Positions 43,074-51,945 of a DNA stretch of 64,000 nucleotides are shown piece after piece. This DNA is from Halorubrum sp. 2020YC2 (lineage in GTDB: Archaea; Halobacteriota; Halobacteria; Halobacteriales; Haloferacaceae): the NCBI RefSeq assembly GCF_018623055.1, contig NZ_CP076019.1, forward strand, positions 2,418,001 to 2,482,000, given 5' to 3'. Numbering within the stretch: the stretch's first letter is position 1; every line of letters begins with the position of its first letter. The notes beneath the pieces are model-generated. The model worked only from the letters and a program-made list of their open reading frames with translations, had not been told where the DNA came from and did not search any database. Made by a program: the position numbers and the translations under genes.

Positions 43074-43713
43074 ACACAACGACGGCTGGGAACCGCGGAC
43101 GCGACTCGGCCGCAAGGTACAGGACGGCGACATCACGTCGATGGAACAGGCGCTCGACTCCGGCCTCCCGCTGAAGGAGGCGGAGATCGTCGACCAGCTC
43201 CTCCCGGGGCTGGAAGACGAGGTGCTGGACATCAACATGGTCCAGCGCATGACCGACTCGGGCCGCCGCGTGAAGTTCCGCTGCGTGGTCGCCGTGGGCA
43301 ACCGCGACGGCTACCTCGGCTACGCCCAGGCCCGGGACGACCAGGTCGGCGGCGCGATCCAGAAGGCGATCGACGTCGCGAAGCTGAACATCATCTCGGT
43401 CGACCGCGGCTCCGGTTCTTGGGAGGACCAGCCCGGCGGCACTAACTCCCTGACCCGCACGGCGACGGGGAAGGCCGGCTCCGTCACCGTCGAGATCAAG
43501 CCCGCCCCGCAGGGGCTGGGCCTCGCGGCCGCGGAGACGGTCCGCAACATCTTGGAGCTCGCCGGCGTCGAGGACGCCTGGACGAACTCCGACGGAAACA
43601 CCCGTACGACGGTGAACCTCGCGAAGGCGACGTTCAACGCCTTAGAGAACGCGGCGCAGTCGCGTACGCCGCAGCACGCGCGCGAAGTCCACTACGACGA
43701 GGTGAGCGAGTGA
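43066..43713 (+). CDS. rps5p: 30S ribosomal protein S5
   Basis: A 215-residue archaeal uS5 ([22 protein letters not shown]; double-stranded RNA-binding part [20 protein letters not shown]), involved in decoding accuracy. The stop overlaps the rpl30p start by one base. Confidence 0.97.
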   Translation: MSRHNDGWEPRTRLGRKVQDGDITSMEQALDSGLPLKEAEIVDQLLPGLEDEVLDINMVQRMTDSGRRVKFRCVVAVGNRDGYLGYAQARDDQVGGAIQKAIDVAKLNIISVDRGSGSWEDQPGGTNSLTRTATGKAGSVTVEIKPAPQGLGLAAAETVRNILELAGVEDAWTNSDGNTRTTVNLAKATFNALENAAQSRTPQHAREVHYDEVSE

Positions 43714-44177
43714 TGCAGGCGATCGTCCAGCTCCGCGGCGACGTCAACCTCGACTACGGCGTCGAGGACACGCTCGACATGCTGAACGTCGGGCGCGTCA
43801 ACCACGCGACGTTCGTCCCCGAGACGGACTCGTACCGCGGCATGATCACCAAGGTCAATGACGTCGTCGCGTTCGGGGAACCGAGCGTCGAGGCCGTCGC
43901 GCGAACGATCGCGCGGCGCGGCGAGCCGCTGGAAGGCTCCGCCGACGTCGACGACGAGTGGATCGACGACAACACCGACTACGCCGACCTGGAGGCGCTG
44001 GCCGAGGCGCTCGTCGACGAGGAGACGACCCTGCGCGATCAGGGCCTCTCCCCGACGCTCCGGCTCCACGCGCCCCGCGGCGGTCACGAGGGAATTAAAC
44101 ACCCCGTGATCGAGGGCGGCGAACTCGGGAAACACGACACCGAGGAGATCGACAGTCTCCTGGAGGCGATGCGATGA
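43713..44177 (+). CDS. rpl30p: 50S ribosomal protein L30
   Basis: A 154-residue archaeal uL30 (AIVQLRGDVNLDYGVEDTLDMLNVGRVNH; LHAPRGGHEGIK). I use the ATG at 43713 overlapping the rps5p stop rather than the GTG one codon upstream. It overlaps rpl15p by 4 bases. Confidence 0.97.
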   Translation: MQAIVQLRGDVNLDYGVEDTLDMLNVGRVNHATFVPETDSYRGMITKVNDVVAFGEPSVEAVARTIARRGEPLEGSADVDDEWIDDNTDYADLEALAEALVDEETTLRDQGLSPTLRLHAPRGGHEGIKHPVIEGGELGKHDTEEIDSLLEAMR

Positions 44178-44671
44178 CGAGCAAGAAACGTCGACAGCGC
44201 GGGTCCCGTACCCACGGCGGTGGCACGCACAAGAACCGGCGCGGCGCCGGGCACCGCGGCGGCCGCGGCGCGGCCGGCCGCGCGAAACACGAGTACCACA
44301 ACTACGGTCCGCTCGGCAAGCACGGGTTCAAGCGCCCCGAGGACGCTCAGACCGAGGTTCTCGAAGTGAAAGTCCAGAAGCTCGACGAGGACGCGGCGCT
44401 GTACGCCGCGGACGACCTCGCCGAGGAGGACGGCGACGCGTACGTGTTCGACGCGCGCGACGTCGTCGAGGACGGCCACGAGGCGGACGTCGTGAAGGTG
44501 CTCGGCGGCGGACAGGTCCGCCGCGAGCTCCACGTCACGGCGGACGCGTTCACCGCCGGTGCGGTCGAACTCATCGAGGAGGCCGGCGGCGAGGCGACGC
44601 TCTCCGAGCGCGCCGAAGAGCCCGCTGACGAACCGGAAAACACTTCCGACGACGAGAACGACGAGGCGTAA
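44174..44671 (+). CDS. rpl15p: 50S ribosomal protein L15
   Basis: A 165-residue archaeal uL15 with the basic glycine-rich start SKKRRQRGSRTHGGGTHKNRRGAGHRGGRG, and an acidic C-terminal tail. One base separates its stop from the secY start. Confidence 0.97.
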   Translation: MTSKKRRQRGSRTHGGGTHKNRRGAGHRGGRGAAGRAKHEYHNYGPLGKHGFKRPEDAQTEVLEVKVQKLDEDAALYAADDLAEEDGDAYVFDARDVVEDGHEADVVKVLGGGQVRRELHVTADAFTAGAVELIEEAGGEATLSERAEEPADEPENTSDDENDEA

Positions 44672-44672
44672 T

Positions 44673-46169
44673 ATGAGCTGGAAGGAGGCCGCCGAACCGG
44701 TGCTCTCGCGGATGCCCGTCGTGGAGCGACCCGCGGGACACGTCCCGTTCAAGCGGAAGCTTATGTGGACGGCAGGGATCCTGATCGTCTACTTCTTCCT
44801 GACCAACATCAACCCGTTCGGGTTGGATGTGGGTCAGAGCTCCGACTTCTTCGGGCAGTTCCGGTCGGTGCTTGCCGGGTCGTCAGGGTCGCTGTTACAG
44901 GTCGGTATCGGACCGATCGTCACGGCGTCCATCGTCCTCCAGCTGCTGGGCGGTGCGAACCTCCTCGGGCTCGACACGGAGAACGATCCGCGCGATCAGG
45001 TCCTCTACCAAGGGCTCCAGAAGCTGCTGGTGATCATCGTCTCGGCGCTGACGGCGGCGCCGATGGTGTTCACCGGTGGCTTCCTTCCGGCCGATCCCGC
45101 GGTCGCGGAGGCGCTCACCAAGGCGGGGATCCCGATGGGAACCTTCGGCGTACAGGTGCTGATCTTCGCGCAGATCTTCGTCGGTGGCGTCCTCATCTTG
45201 TTCATGGACGAGATCGTGAGCAAGTGGGGCGTCGGTTCCGGCGTCGGGCTGTTCATCATCGCGTCGGTGAGCCAGCAGATCGTCGGCGGCTTCTTCAGCT
45301 TCTCCGCGCTCGGCAGACCCGGCTTCTTCGCGAGTTGGTACGGCGTCATCGTCGGTGACGTGCCGGCCTCGCTGTCGCCGTTCACCGCGGAGGGACTCCA
45401 GAACCTGCTGTTCGATCCGGGGAACATTCTGGCGCTTTTCACCACGGTGTTCATCTTCGGGATCGTCGTGTACGCGGAGTCGGTCCGCGTCGAGATCCCG
45501 CTGTCGCACGCCCGCGTGAAGGGCGCTCGCGGACGCTTCCCCGTGAAGCTCATCTACGCGTCCGTCCTGCCGATGATCCTCGTTCGCGCGCTACAGGCGA
45601 ACATCCAGTTCCTCGGCCAGATCCTCTCCTCGCAGTGGGCGGGGATGCCTGCCTTCCTCGGTACTTACAGTAACCAAGGCCAGCCCATCAGCGGGCTGTT
45701 CTACTACCTGAACCCCATTCAGAGCCGCGACCAGTGGATGTGGTTCCTGGGCGAGATCCCGGCGTCCGTCGAACCGTGGATGATCGCGATCCGGCTCGGC
45801 GTCGACCTAACGTTCATGATCGTCGGCGGCGCCATCTTCGCGATCTTCTGGGTCGAGACCACCGGCATGGGACCGGAGGCGACCGCGAAGCAGATCCAGA
45901 ACTCCGGGATGCAGATCCCCGGGTTCCGCCGGAACCCGCAGGTCGTCGAGAAGGTCATGGAGCGGTACATCCCACAGGTGACCGTCATCGGCGGCGCCCT
46001 CGTTGGGCTGCTCGCCGTGATGGCGAACCTGCTCGGCACCATCGGCCAGGTCTCCGGAACCGGACTGCTGCTTGCGGTCTCTATCACGTACAAGCTGTAC
46101 GAGGAGATAGCCGAAGAGCAGCTGATGGAGATGCATCCGATGATGCGCCAGATGTTCGGAAACGAGTAG
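44673..46169 (+). CDS. secY: Protein translocase subunit SecY
   Basis: A 498-residue, ten-helix archaeal SecY/Sec61alpha, the membrane channel for secretion and insertion. Seen features include AEPVLSRMPVVERPAGHVPFKRK at the N-terminal amphipathic helix, the plug-region ASIVLQLLGG and the ribosome-binding loops, and the C-terminal LMEMHPMMRQMFGNE. The ATG at 44673 follows rpl15p by one base. The last 26 bases, coding the final residues and part of the stop, are repeated at 47105-47130, marking an insertion at the 3' end. Confidence 0.97.
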   Translation: MSWKEAAEPVLSRMPVVERPAGHVPFKRKLMWTAGILIVYFFLTNINPFGLDVGQSSDFFGQFRSVLAGSSGSLLQVGIGPIVTASIVLQLLGGANLLGLDTENDPRDQVLYQGLQKLLVIIVSALTAAPMVFTGGFLPADPAVAEALTKAGIPMGTFGVQVLIFAQIFVGGVLILFMDEIVSKWGVGSGVGLFIIASVSQQIVGGFFSFSALGRPGFFASWYGVIVGDVPASLSPFTAEGLQNLLFDPGNILALFTTVFIFGIVVYAESVRVEIPLSHARVKGARGRFPVKLIYASVLPMILVRALQANIQFLGQILSSQWAGMPAFLGTYSNQGQPISGLFYYLNPIQSRDQWMWFLGEIPASVEPWMIAIRLGVDLTFMIVGGAIFAIFWVETTGMGPEATAKQIQNSGMQIPGFRRNPQVVEKVMERYIPQVTVIGGALVGLLAVMANLLGTIGQVSGTGLLLAVSITYKLYEEIAEEQLMEMHPMMRQMFGNE

Positions 46170-46182
46170 CGAACATCGACAC

Positions 46183-46200
46183 TTTTTATATTCTTTTTTT
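46183..46200 (+). terminator. T-rich terminator after secY
   Basis: CTTTTTATATTCTTTTTT follows the secY stop by 14 bases. T-runs like this end transcription in archaea, so it probably terminates the ribosomal operon. It lies inside the inserted segment, not in native downstream DNA. Confidence 0.65.
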
Positions 46201-46332
46201 GACCCTGAGTGGCTGCTCTCTCCTCAGTTGTCTTTCATCTGGGGGTGATCGGCGTAAATTCGAGTAGTACCCCATTACCACGGATAACGGGACCACCAGT
46301 AGTCTTTTGCGAGTCGGTGGGCAAAGTTCGGT

Positions 46333-46485
46333 ATGAGTCTCACTTCGGACGACTTCGAGGAGTTCGTTTCCTCGGACCCCGATGATGACGAGACGGTCCC
46401 GCTCGGACAGGCACTCTCAGAGCTGGGACTCGACGTCGAGGTTGACTCCGTCGAGGCCGTTCGTGACGTCCGCGAACGGTTATGA
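46333..46485 (+). CDS. Antitoxin of a VapBC-like pair
   Basis: A 50-residue acidic protein (starts MSLTSDDFEEFVSSD, ends VEAVRDVRERL) encoded just before a PIN-domain toxin. Its stop TGA overlaps the toxin ATG by 3 bases (TTATGA), as is usual for TA pairs. I see no clear ribbon-helix-helix or AbrB motif in it; the antitoxin role rests on size, charge and coupling. A TCTTTTGCG box ~28 bases upstream may be its promoter. Confidence 0.65.
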   Translation: MSLTSDDFEEFVSSDPDDDETVPLGQALSELGLDVEVDSVEAVRDVRERL

Positions 46486-46883
46486 GAGTACTCCTAGACA
46501 CTAACGTTCTCGTCGCAGCAGTTACTCGGGATACCGATCGGTCTGATGAAGCAATCGAACTGCTTGATCAAATTGACGACCCACTCGTTTCGGTTCTCAG
46601 CCTCATGGAACTACGGAGTGTTCTGAGCAAAAAGAAACGGTTCGAACGGGACCGAATCGATGCCATCGAGAACCGAGTTACCTCTCGTATGACCGTGACT
46701 TTTCCAGACGCCTCCGATATGATGGCGTCGAACCGCCTCCAATCGGAAAGTCTGTTGTACCCCATGGACGCGATGATCCTTTCGGCAGCCGACGCTGCCG
46801 ACACAACCCTCGTCTCGTTCGATTCCGAATTGGTCAAGCACGGTGCGGAACTTCCTCAACAATTGCTCGACGAGGACGAGTGA
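46482..46883 (+). CDS. PIN-domain ribonuclease toxin, VapC family
   Basis: A 133-residue PIN-domain protein. Four acidic catalytic residues are in place: D6 (LLDTNVLV), E43 (LMELRS), D96 (MDAMILSAA) and D114 (SFDSEL). VapC toxins cut tRNA or rRNA and are held inactive by the antitoxin. Codon use is more AT-tolerant than in flanking genes (codons such as AAA, TTG, ATT), supporting horizontal origin. The pair sits inside the secY-repeat segment. Confidence 0.85.
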   Translation: MRVLLDTNVLVAAVTRDTDRSDEAIELLDQIDDPLVSVLSLMELRSVLSKKKRFERDRIDAIENRVTSRMTVTFPDASDMMASNRLQSESLLYPMDAMILSAADAADTTLVSFDSELVKHGAELPQQLLDEDE

Positions 46884-47104
46884 ATCGGGACACCACCGGC
46901 ACGCGAAGGACGTGACCGGAATCGAGTTCACCGATCTCGAAGACCATATCGAGCGCTTCCCGAACGAGGTGCTCCAGATCAATGACAAACGATACTGCCA
47001 ATGGACCCGCGCCCGAAGATCTGAACCATCCCGACACGCTCCGGATTACGATCTTTTCGGCCTATCTCATATTGTGTTCATAAATTAAATACAGCCAACT
47101 ACTC
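46884..47104. other. Non-coding right part of the inserted segment
   Basis: After the toxin gene, 220 bp remain before the right copy of the repeat. A frame overlapping the toxin end (46843-47088) reads through, with a piece like HIERFPNEVLQINDKRYCQW, but there is no convincing start of its own. It could be a decayed gene, possibly of the lost mobility module. The last 40 bases are AT-rich (CATAAATTAAATACAG). Confidence 0.4.
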
Positions 47105-47317
47105 ATGCGCCAGATGTTCGGAAACGAGTAACCGCTTCCCGAACGTCTCGCCTCTCTTCTATTTCGCTGATCCCCATATTGGCTCTGTCTGGCGCGCTAA
47201 CGGAACGCGATGTAGCCCCGCGCTCACCGTCTTCCGACAGCCGGCGCTGGCTCGATCGGTGTGACTCCGCTGATCGGTTCACGGGCACCTACTCCGTCCC
47301 GCGATCCGTAGACAGGG

Positions 47318-47338
47318 AATAACAATACAACTGTTATT
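47318..47338. promoter_or_regulatory. Inverted repeat before the polysaccharide deacetylase gene
   Basis: AATAACA-ATACAAC-TGTTATT is a perfect 7-bp inverted repeat with 7-bp spacing, 19-39 bases before the ATG at 47357. This is where the TATA box and start site should lie, so a regulator bound here would block transcription. Confidence 0.5.
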
Positions 47339-47356
47339 CTTTCTTCGAAGGAACTG

Positions 47357-48643
47357 ATGTACGACAAACACGTCTCGGATGCGCCACGTCGACGGGACCT
47401 GATCGCCGCCGTCGGTGGTGCCGCTATCACCGGTATCAGCGGCTGCGTTAGCTCTGGTGGAAGCGTGGATGAGAACACAAGCGACCGGAACTCGTCAAAC
47501 GAAACCGTCGGCACCCCCGAGCCACCCGCGGCTGAACTCGGCCCGGAACTGTTCGAGGAGCTGTCAGTGATCAAATCTGTCGGCGGGCGTCTCTCCGCCG
47601 ACACGGAGCGGCACGTCACCGGGACGCAGTGCGGTGCGCTCGAAACCAGCGCGGGCGGCACTTGGCTCCACGTCCCTCTGGCGGAGCCGGTCGATTTTAG
47701 CCGCGCTCGTCCGGCCTGCCACGTCGCGGCGGACGGGCCGGCGGCGAGCGAGTTTCTCTACTTGGACCTGCAGGACGTCGACGGGAACCGATTCCGGACC
47801 CGGACGGTCATCCGGAGCCGAACCGAGCTGGTTCAGGTCGACTTCGGAACTGTGAACCCTCGCGTCGACAACGCGACCGTCGATCTGGAACGGATCGAAC
47901 GACTCTCGTTTCGGGCGGGACCGAGGGACGACTCCGGGACGGAAACTATCTATCTCGACTACCCTCGCCGCGTCCCGGTTCCGGAGACGGCGACGGTTGT
48001 GTTCCAGTTCGATGACGGCAACGAGTCCGATCTCTCGGAGGGGTTTCGGTCCCTCTCGCGGTACGACTACCCGGCGATCACCTACGTGAACACGGACACG
48101 ATCGGGAGCGAAGGAAAGCTCGACGAGAGCCAACTCGGCGAACTCCAGCGCGGAAACTGGCTGATCGGCTCGCACACGACGGAACACACGGATCTGACTA
48201 CCCTTTCGGACCCCGAGGCGATCGAACGCCGGATGCGCGGCGCGAAACAGTGGCTCGTCGATCGGGGATTCGCCGACGGAGCGCGTCACCTCGCGTACCC
48301 GTACAACGCAGTCGACGAACGCGTGTTATCGATCGCTTCCGACGTCTACGTTACCGGGCGGGCGTGGGACTGGCAGCCCGGACCGCTCCCATCGAACCTC
48401 CATCTGATCCCGGCCGACGGTGATCCCTCGCCGTCGGACTTCTCGAGGCTGCTCGATCGGGCGGTTCGGTACGGCGGCGTCCTGTGTGTCACCCATCACA
48501 ATCTGTCCACGGACTCCGAAATATCGAACTTCGACGCGATAGTCGACGAGGTCCGTCGTCGCGATACGCTGGGTGACGTTGACGTCGTTCGGCTCGATGA
48601 ACTCGAATCGATGGCGGCCGACGCCGGGGTTTCGCCAGCGTGA
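47357..48643 (+). CDS. Polysaccharide deacetylase-family lipoprotein
   Basis: A 428-residue secreted protein. The N terminus has R11-R13 (PRRRDLIAAVGG) and the lipobox ISGC (C30), suggesting Tat export and lipid anchoring; an S/N/E linker follows. The middle part resembles a carbohydrate-binding beta domain. The last ~210 residues look like a NodB fold: VVFQFDDGNESD corresponds to the TFDDG motif and SHTTEHTDLT to H-x3-H metal ligands. It would remove acetyl groups from cell-surface or secreted polysaccharide; the substrate is unknown. Confidence 0.83.
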   Translation: MYDKHVSDAPRRRDLIAAVGGAAITGISGCVSSGGSVDENTSDRNSSNETVGTPEPPAAELGPELFEELSVIKSVGGRLSADTERHVTGTQCGALETSAGGTWLHVPLAEPVDFSRARPACHVAADGPAASEFLYLDLQDVDGNRFRTRTVIRSRTELVQVDFGTVNPRVDNATVDLERIERLSFRAGPRDDSGTETIYLDYPRRVPVPETATVVFQFDDGNESDLSEGFRSLSRYDYPAITYVNTDTIGSEGKLDESQLGELQRGNWLIGSHTTEHTDLTTLSDPEAIERRMRGAKQWLVDRGFADGARHLAYPYNAVDERVLSIASDVYVTGRAWDWQPGPLPSNLHLIPADGDPSPSDFSRLLDRAVRYGGVLCVTHHNLSTDSEISNFDAIVDEVRRRDTLGDVDVVRLDELESMAADAGVSPA

Positions 48644-48859
48644 GCGCGAGGGACGCGCTGCGGCTCACGCCGAACTCCGCGAGGGACAGTTTTGTCGGTG
48701 ATCCGGCAACGTAAACGGGCGGATCGCCTCCGCGAGGACGGGAGAGGAGTCTCCGCTCTCTTCGTGAGTAAGCCATATTACGGTTTGGCGGCTACGGTCC
48801 GACATGACGACCTTTCGACGGCGTAGTCTGTTCTCGACCGAACCGGGAGGCGGTCGACC

Positions 48860-49624
48860 GTGAGCCGCCACCTCGACGAGATCGACCGACAGATCGTCCA
48901 CGCGCTGATGTCGGACGCTCGGAACACCTCGGCGCCGATGATCGCGGAGGACATGAACGTCTCCGCGGGAACGGTCCGGAACCGGATCGAGCGCCTCGAA
49001 GAGGCGGGCGTGATCCGCGGCTACACGGCGATCGTCGACTTCGAACAGGCGGACGGTCGGCTCACCTCGGTGTTCATGTGTACGGTGCCCGCCGACGAGC
49101 GGGAGCGGCTGGCGCTGGCCGCGCGGTCCATCCCCGGCGTGATCAACGTCCGCGTGCTCATGGCGGGTCGCCGGGATCTTCAGGTGGTCGCGGTCGGCGA
49201 GGAGACGAGCGACCTGCGGGAGATCGCGCGGACGCTGTCGGGGCTCGACATCCGTATCGAAGACGAGGAGCTACTCCAGACGGAGCTTTACACTCCCTAC
49301 TCGCGGTTCCTCTCCGACGGCTCGAAGCGCTCCGTCGTCACCGACACGGTCACGCTCGCGGACGGGACCGCCGTGATCGAGGTGTGCGTCACAGAGGACG
49401 CGCCGATCGTCGGCCGGTCGCCGTCCGAGGCCCGCGCCGACGGGGTCCTGTCGTCCGACGCCGTCGTGACGTCGATAGAGCGCGACGGGTCGATCATCCA
49501 TCCGGTCGACGACGCGACGGTCCGACCGGACGACGTGGTGACCGTCCTCCCCAAGGAGTCGTCCGAAGACGACGTGCTGGAAGCGTTCCTCACCGACGAG
49601 GAGATCCCGTCGCCGACCTCGTGA
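48860..49624 (+). CDS. Lrp/AsnC-family regulator with C-terminal TrkA-C domain
   Basis: A 254-residue regulator. Residues 5-60 are a winged HTH (LDEIDRQIVHALMSDARNTSAPMIAEDMNVSAGTVRNRIERLEEAGVIRGY), ~65-145 a RAM-like ligand domain, and ~165-245 a TrkA-C/RCK-C domain (LADGTAVIEVCVTEDAPIVG; HPVDDATVRPDDVVTVLPKE). The combination suggests sensing of an amino acid or nucleotide by two modules. The start is a GTG. It stands upstream of a stress protein and an amino-acid permease, which are likely targets. Confidence 0.85.
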   Translation: MSRHLDEIDRQIVHALMSDARNTSAPMIAEDMNVSAGTVRNRIERLEEAGVIRGYTAIVDFEQADGRLTSVFMCTVPADERERLALAARSIPGVINVRVLMAGRRDLQVVAVGEETSDLREIARTLSGLDIRIEDEELLQTELYTPYSRFLSDGSKRSVVTDTVTLADGTAVIEVCVTEDAPIVGRSPSEARADGVLSSDAVVTSIERDGSIIHPVDDATVRPDDVVTVLPKESSEDDVLEAFLTDEEIPSPTS

Positions 49625-49686
49625 ACCGACCTGTCCGACGGCGGCGTCTCCCCCCGTTTATTATTCCGGACCGCCTACGGTGACCC

Positions 49687-50394
49687 ATGGCCGACACGAT
49701 CCTCGTTCCGCTCGAACTCCCGGACCCGGAACCGCTGTCGCCGGTGTTGATCGAGGACCTCGCGTCGCTTTCGGTCGTGGTCCTCGGTCACTACGACCTC
49801 CCGGAGCAGACGCCGGCGAGCTCCGCGCGCGAGCAGTTCGGCGAGGCGGCACGGGCGACCCTCGACGAGGTCGCTGACGCCTTTTCCGACGCCGGTGCCT
49901 CCGTTCGAACGCGACTGGTGTTCGGGAAGGACCGCGCGGCCGCGATCCGGCAGATCGCGGCGGAAGAAGACTGCGCGGCCGAGCTCGACCCTGCCCCGAC
50001 GGCGGGGATCGCTCGGATACTCGTGCCCCTTCCGGACGTCGCGGAGTTCGACCGCCTCCCGACGTTCATCCGGATTCTGGCCGAAGACTCGACCCAGCAG
50101 ATAACGCTGTTCCACGTCGTCGAGGGCGACGAGTCACGTGACCGCGGCGAGGCGGTCGTCTCGGAGACTCGCGAGCGCCTCGTCGCGGACGGGTTCGACT
50201 CGGACGCCGTCGACACGCTGATCGTCGAGGGTGACGAACACGACGAGGAGATCCTCGGGGTCGCGGCCGACTACGACGCGGTCGTGATGTACGAGCCGGA
50301 GTCTCGCCTCGGAGACCGCGTGTTCGGCTCGCTGGCCGACCGGATCGCGGACGAGACGGGCGATCCGGTGATCCTCGTCAACCGAGACTACTGA
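49687..50394 (+). CDS. Universal stress protein (UspA)-family protein
   Basis: A 235-residue protein with two Usp-like halves: an N-terminal TILVPLELPDPEPLSPVLIEDLASLSVVVLGHYD and a C-terminal ARILVPLPDVAEFDRL...RVFGSLADRIADETGDPVILVNRD. The glycine-rich ATP loop is reduced (LGDRVFGSLA), so nucleotide binding is uncertain. Haloarchaeal permease clusters often contain such stress proteins. It lies between the Lrp/TrkA-C regulator (same strand) and the permease (opposite strand). Confidence 0.8.
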   Translation: MADTILVPLELPDPEPLSPVLIEDLASLSVVVLGHYDLPEQTPASSAREQFGEAARATLDEVADAFSDAGASVRTRLVFGKDRAAAIRQIAAEEDCAAELDPAPTAGIARILVPLPDVAEFDRLPTFIRILAEDSTQQITLFHVVEGDESRDRGEAVVSETRERLVADGFDSDAVDTLIVEGDEHDEEILGVAADYDAVVMYEPESRLGDRVFGSLADRIADETGDPVILVNRDY

Positions 50395-50433
50395 GCCCGG
50401 CTCGGACCGGGACCGGTCGCTCTCCCCGTCTCT

Positions 50434-51816
50434 TCACTCCGCTTCCGTCGAGGCGAGCCCGTCGTCGTCCTCCCCGCGACGGGCGTGGACGATCATCCCG
50501 ATCGCTCCGGTTCGGTCCGTCCGCGACCGGCCGTACGCGAGGTAGACGAGCGCGCTGCCGGCGATGATCCCGACCGCTCCGAGGATCGGTAGCGTCCCCA
50601 TCTGCGTCAGGAGGCCGAGTCCGGCGAGGAAACCGAACACCTGGACGAACGGGTAGCCGGGCGCTTCGAACTCCGGGTCGTACGACGGCGCGTCTGCCAC
50701 GCGGAAGGCGACCAGCGCCATGTTCTCGAACGAGAAGACGAGGATCTGGAACGCGCTCGCGAGCTTCGCCAGCTCGATCACGGGGACGAACGCGATGAGC
50801 AGCAGCAGCACGACCCCGGTGAGAAGCACGGAGTTCCGCGGCGTCTTGAACCGCGAGTCGATGGTCTGGAGCGCCGGCGGGAGCAGGTCGTCGCGGCTCA
50901 TCGCCAGCGGGAACCGCGAGGAGGAGAGCACACCGGCGTTCGCCATGCTCGTGAGCGCGACGACGGCGACCACGGAAATGAACAGTACTCCCGCGCCGCC
51001 GAGGAGTGCCCCCGCGCCGTCCGCCATCGGCGTGAGCGACGCCGTCCCGCCCGGTCCCCCCGTCGTCAGCACCTCAGGGTCGCTGAGTCCGACGACCGCG
51101 CCGACGACCGCGACGTACAGGACGGTCATGATCCCCATCGATCCGAGCATCGCGCGCGGGAGATTCTTCCCGGGGTGTTTCACCTCCTCCGCGACGCTCG
51201 CGACCTTCGTGACGCCCGCGTACGAGACGAAGACGAAGGCGGCGGCCGTGACGACCCCGCCGCTTCCGTGGGTCGTGAAGGGAGTGTATCGGACGGTGTC
51301 GAGGACGAAGCCGGCGTTGACGACGTACGCGAGGAGGCCGGCGACGACCAAGGTGACGATGACCGCCTGTATCCCCCCGCTCATCTTCGTGCCCGAGACG
51401 TTCAGAGCGACGACGAGGACCGCGAGCGTCAACGCGACGTACACGACCGCGCCCTGTGAGAGCGGTGCGAAGAGCAGCAGGTACGCGCCGAGACCGACGA
51501 GCGCGAACGAGCTCTTGAACACCAGCGAGAACCACGCACCGATCCCGGCGATCGTTCCGAACAGCGGGCCGAGCGCCCGGTCGATGTAGAGGTAGGTCCC
51601 TCCGGACTCGGGCATCGCCGTCGCCATCTCGGCTTTCGACAGCGCGGCTGGCAACACGACGAGCGCGGCCAGCACGTACGCGAGGACCACGGCGGGTCCG
51701 GCTTTTTTGTATCCTAACGCCGGCAGGACAAAGATTCCGCTCCCGATCATCGCACCCATACTGATCATCATCGTCGGGTACAACCCGAGACTCCGATCGA
51801 GGTCGTGTTGGCCCAT
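50434..51816 (-). CDS. APC-family amino acid permease
   Basis: A 460-residue, 12-helix APC permease. The first helix carries the unwound motif MISMGAMIGSGIFVLPALGYKKAGP, followed by KAEMATAMPESGGTYLYIDRALGP, both typical of the family. It probably exchanges or imports amino acids or polyamines with cations. The C terminus is short and hydrophilic. It faces the Usp gene tail to tail. The AT-rich upstream region (51817-51900) has the direct repeat TCCGAAAT at 51865 and 51880. Confidence 0.9.
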   Translation of the reverse strand: MGQHDLDRSLGLYPTMMISMGAMIGSGIFVLPALGYKKAGPAVVLAYVLAALVVLPAALSKAEMATAMPESGGTYLYIDRALGPLFGTIAGIGAWFSLVFKSSFALVGLGAYLLLFAPLSQGAVVYVALTLAVLVVALNVSGTKMSGGIQAVIVTLVVAGLLAYVVNAGFVLDTVRYTPFTTHGSGGVVTAAAFVFVSYAGVTKVASVAEEVKHPGKNLPRAMLGSMGIMTVLYVAVVGAVVGLSDPEVLTTGGPGGTASLTPMADGAGALLGGAGVLFISVVAVVALTSMANAGVLSSSRFPLAMSRDDLLPPALQTIDSRFKTPRNSVLLTGVVLLLLIAFVPVIELAKLASAFQILVFSFENMALVAFRVADAPSYDPEFEAPGYPFVQVFGFLAGLGLLTQMGTLPILGAVGIIAGSALVYLAYGRSRTDRTGAIGMIVHARRGEDDDGLASTEAE

Positions 51817-51945
51817 GCGCCTACGCGTATTACCGGCTCTTCCGGTTTATTACTATCGACAATTCCGAAATAACCGGCTCCGAAATTACTGATACCGCAA
51901 CAAAAGGCGATTCGGAAGACGGATCGCGTACTGCGTCGGCGCCGG

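Larger units (their letters stand above)
46143..47130. mobile_element. Small integrated element at the secY 3' end, flanked by 26-bp direct repeats
   Basis: The 26 bases 46143-46168 (from ATGCGCCAGATGTTCG to GAGTA) recur exactly at 47105-47130; the next base differs, so the stop codon is TAG at the left and TAA at the right. The 936 bp between them are visibly lower in GC than the neighbours and hold a vapBC-like toxin-antitoxin pair plus non-coding DNA. This is the pattern left by site-specific integration into the 3' end of a gene, which restores the gene. No integrase is present in the segment. Confidence 0.75.
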
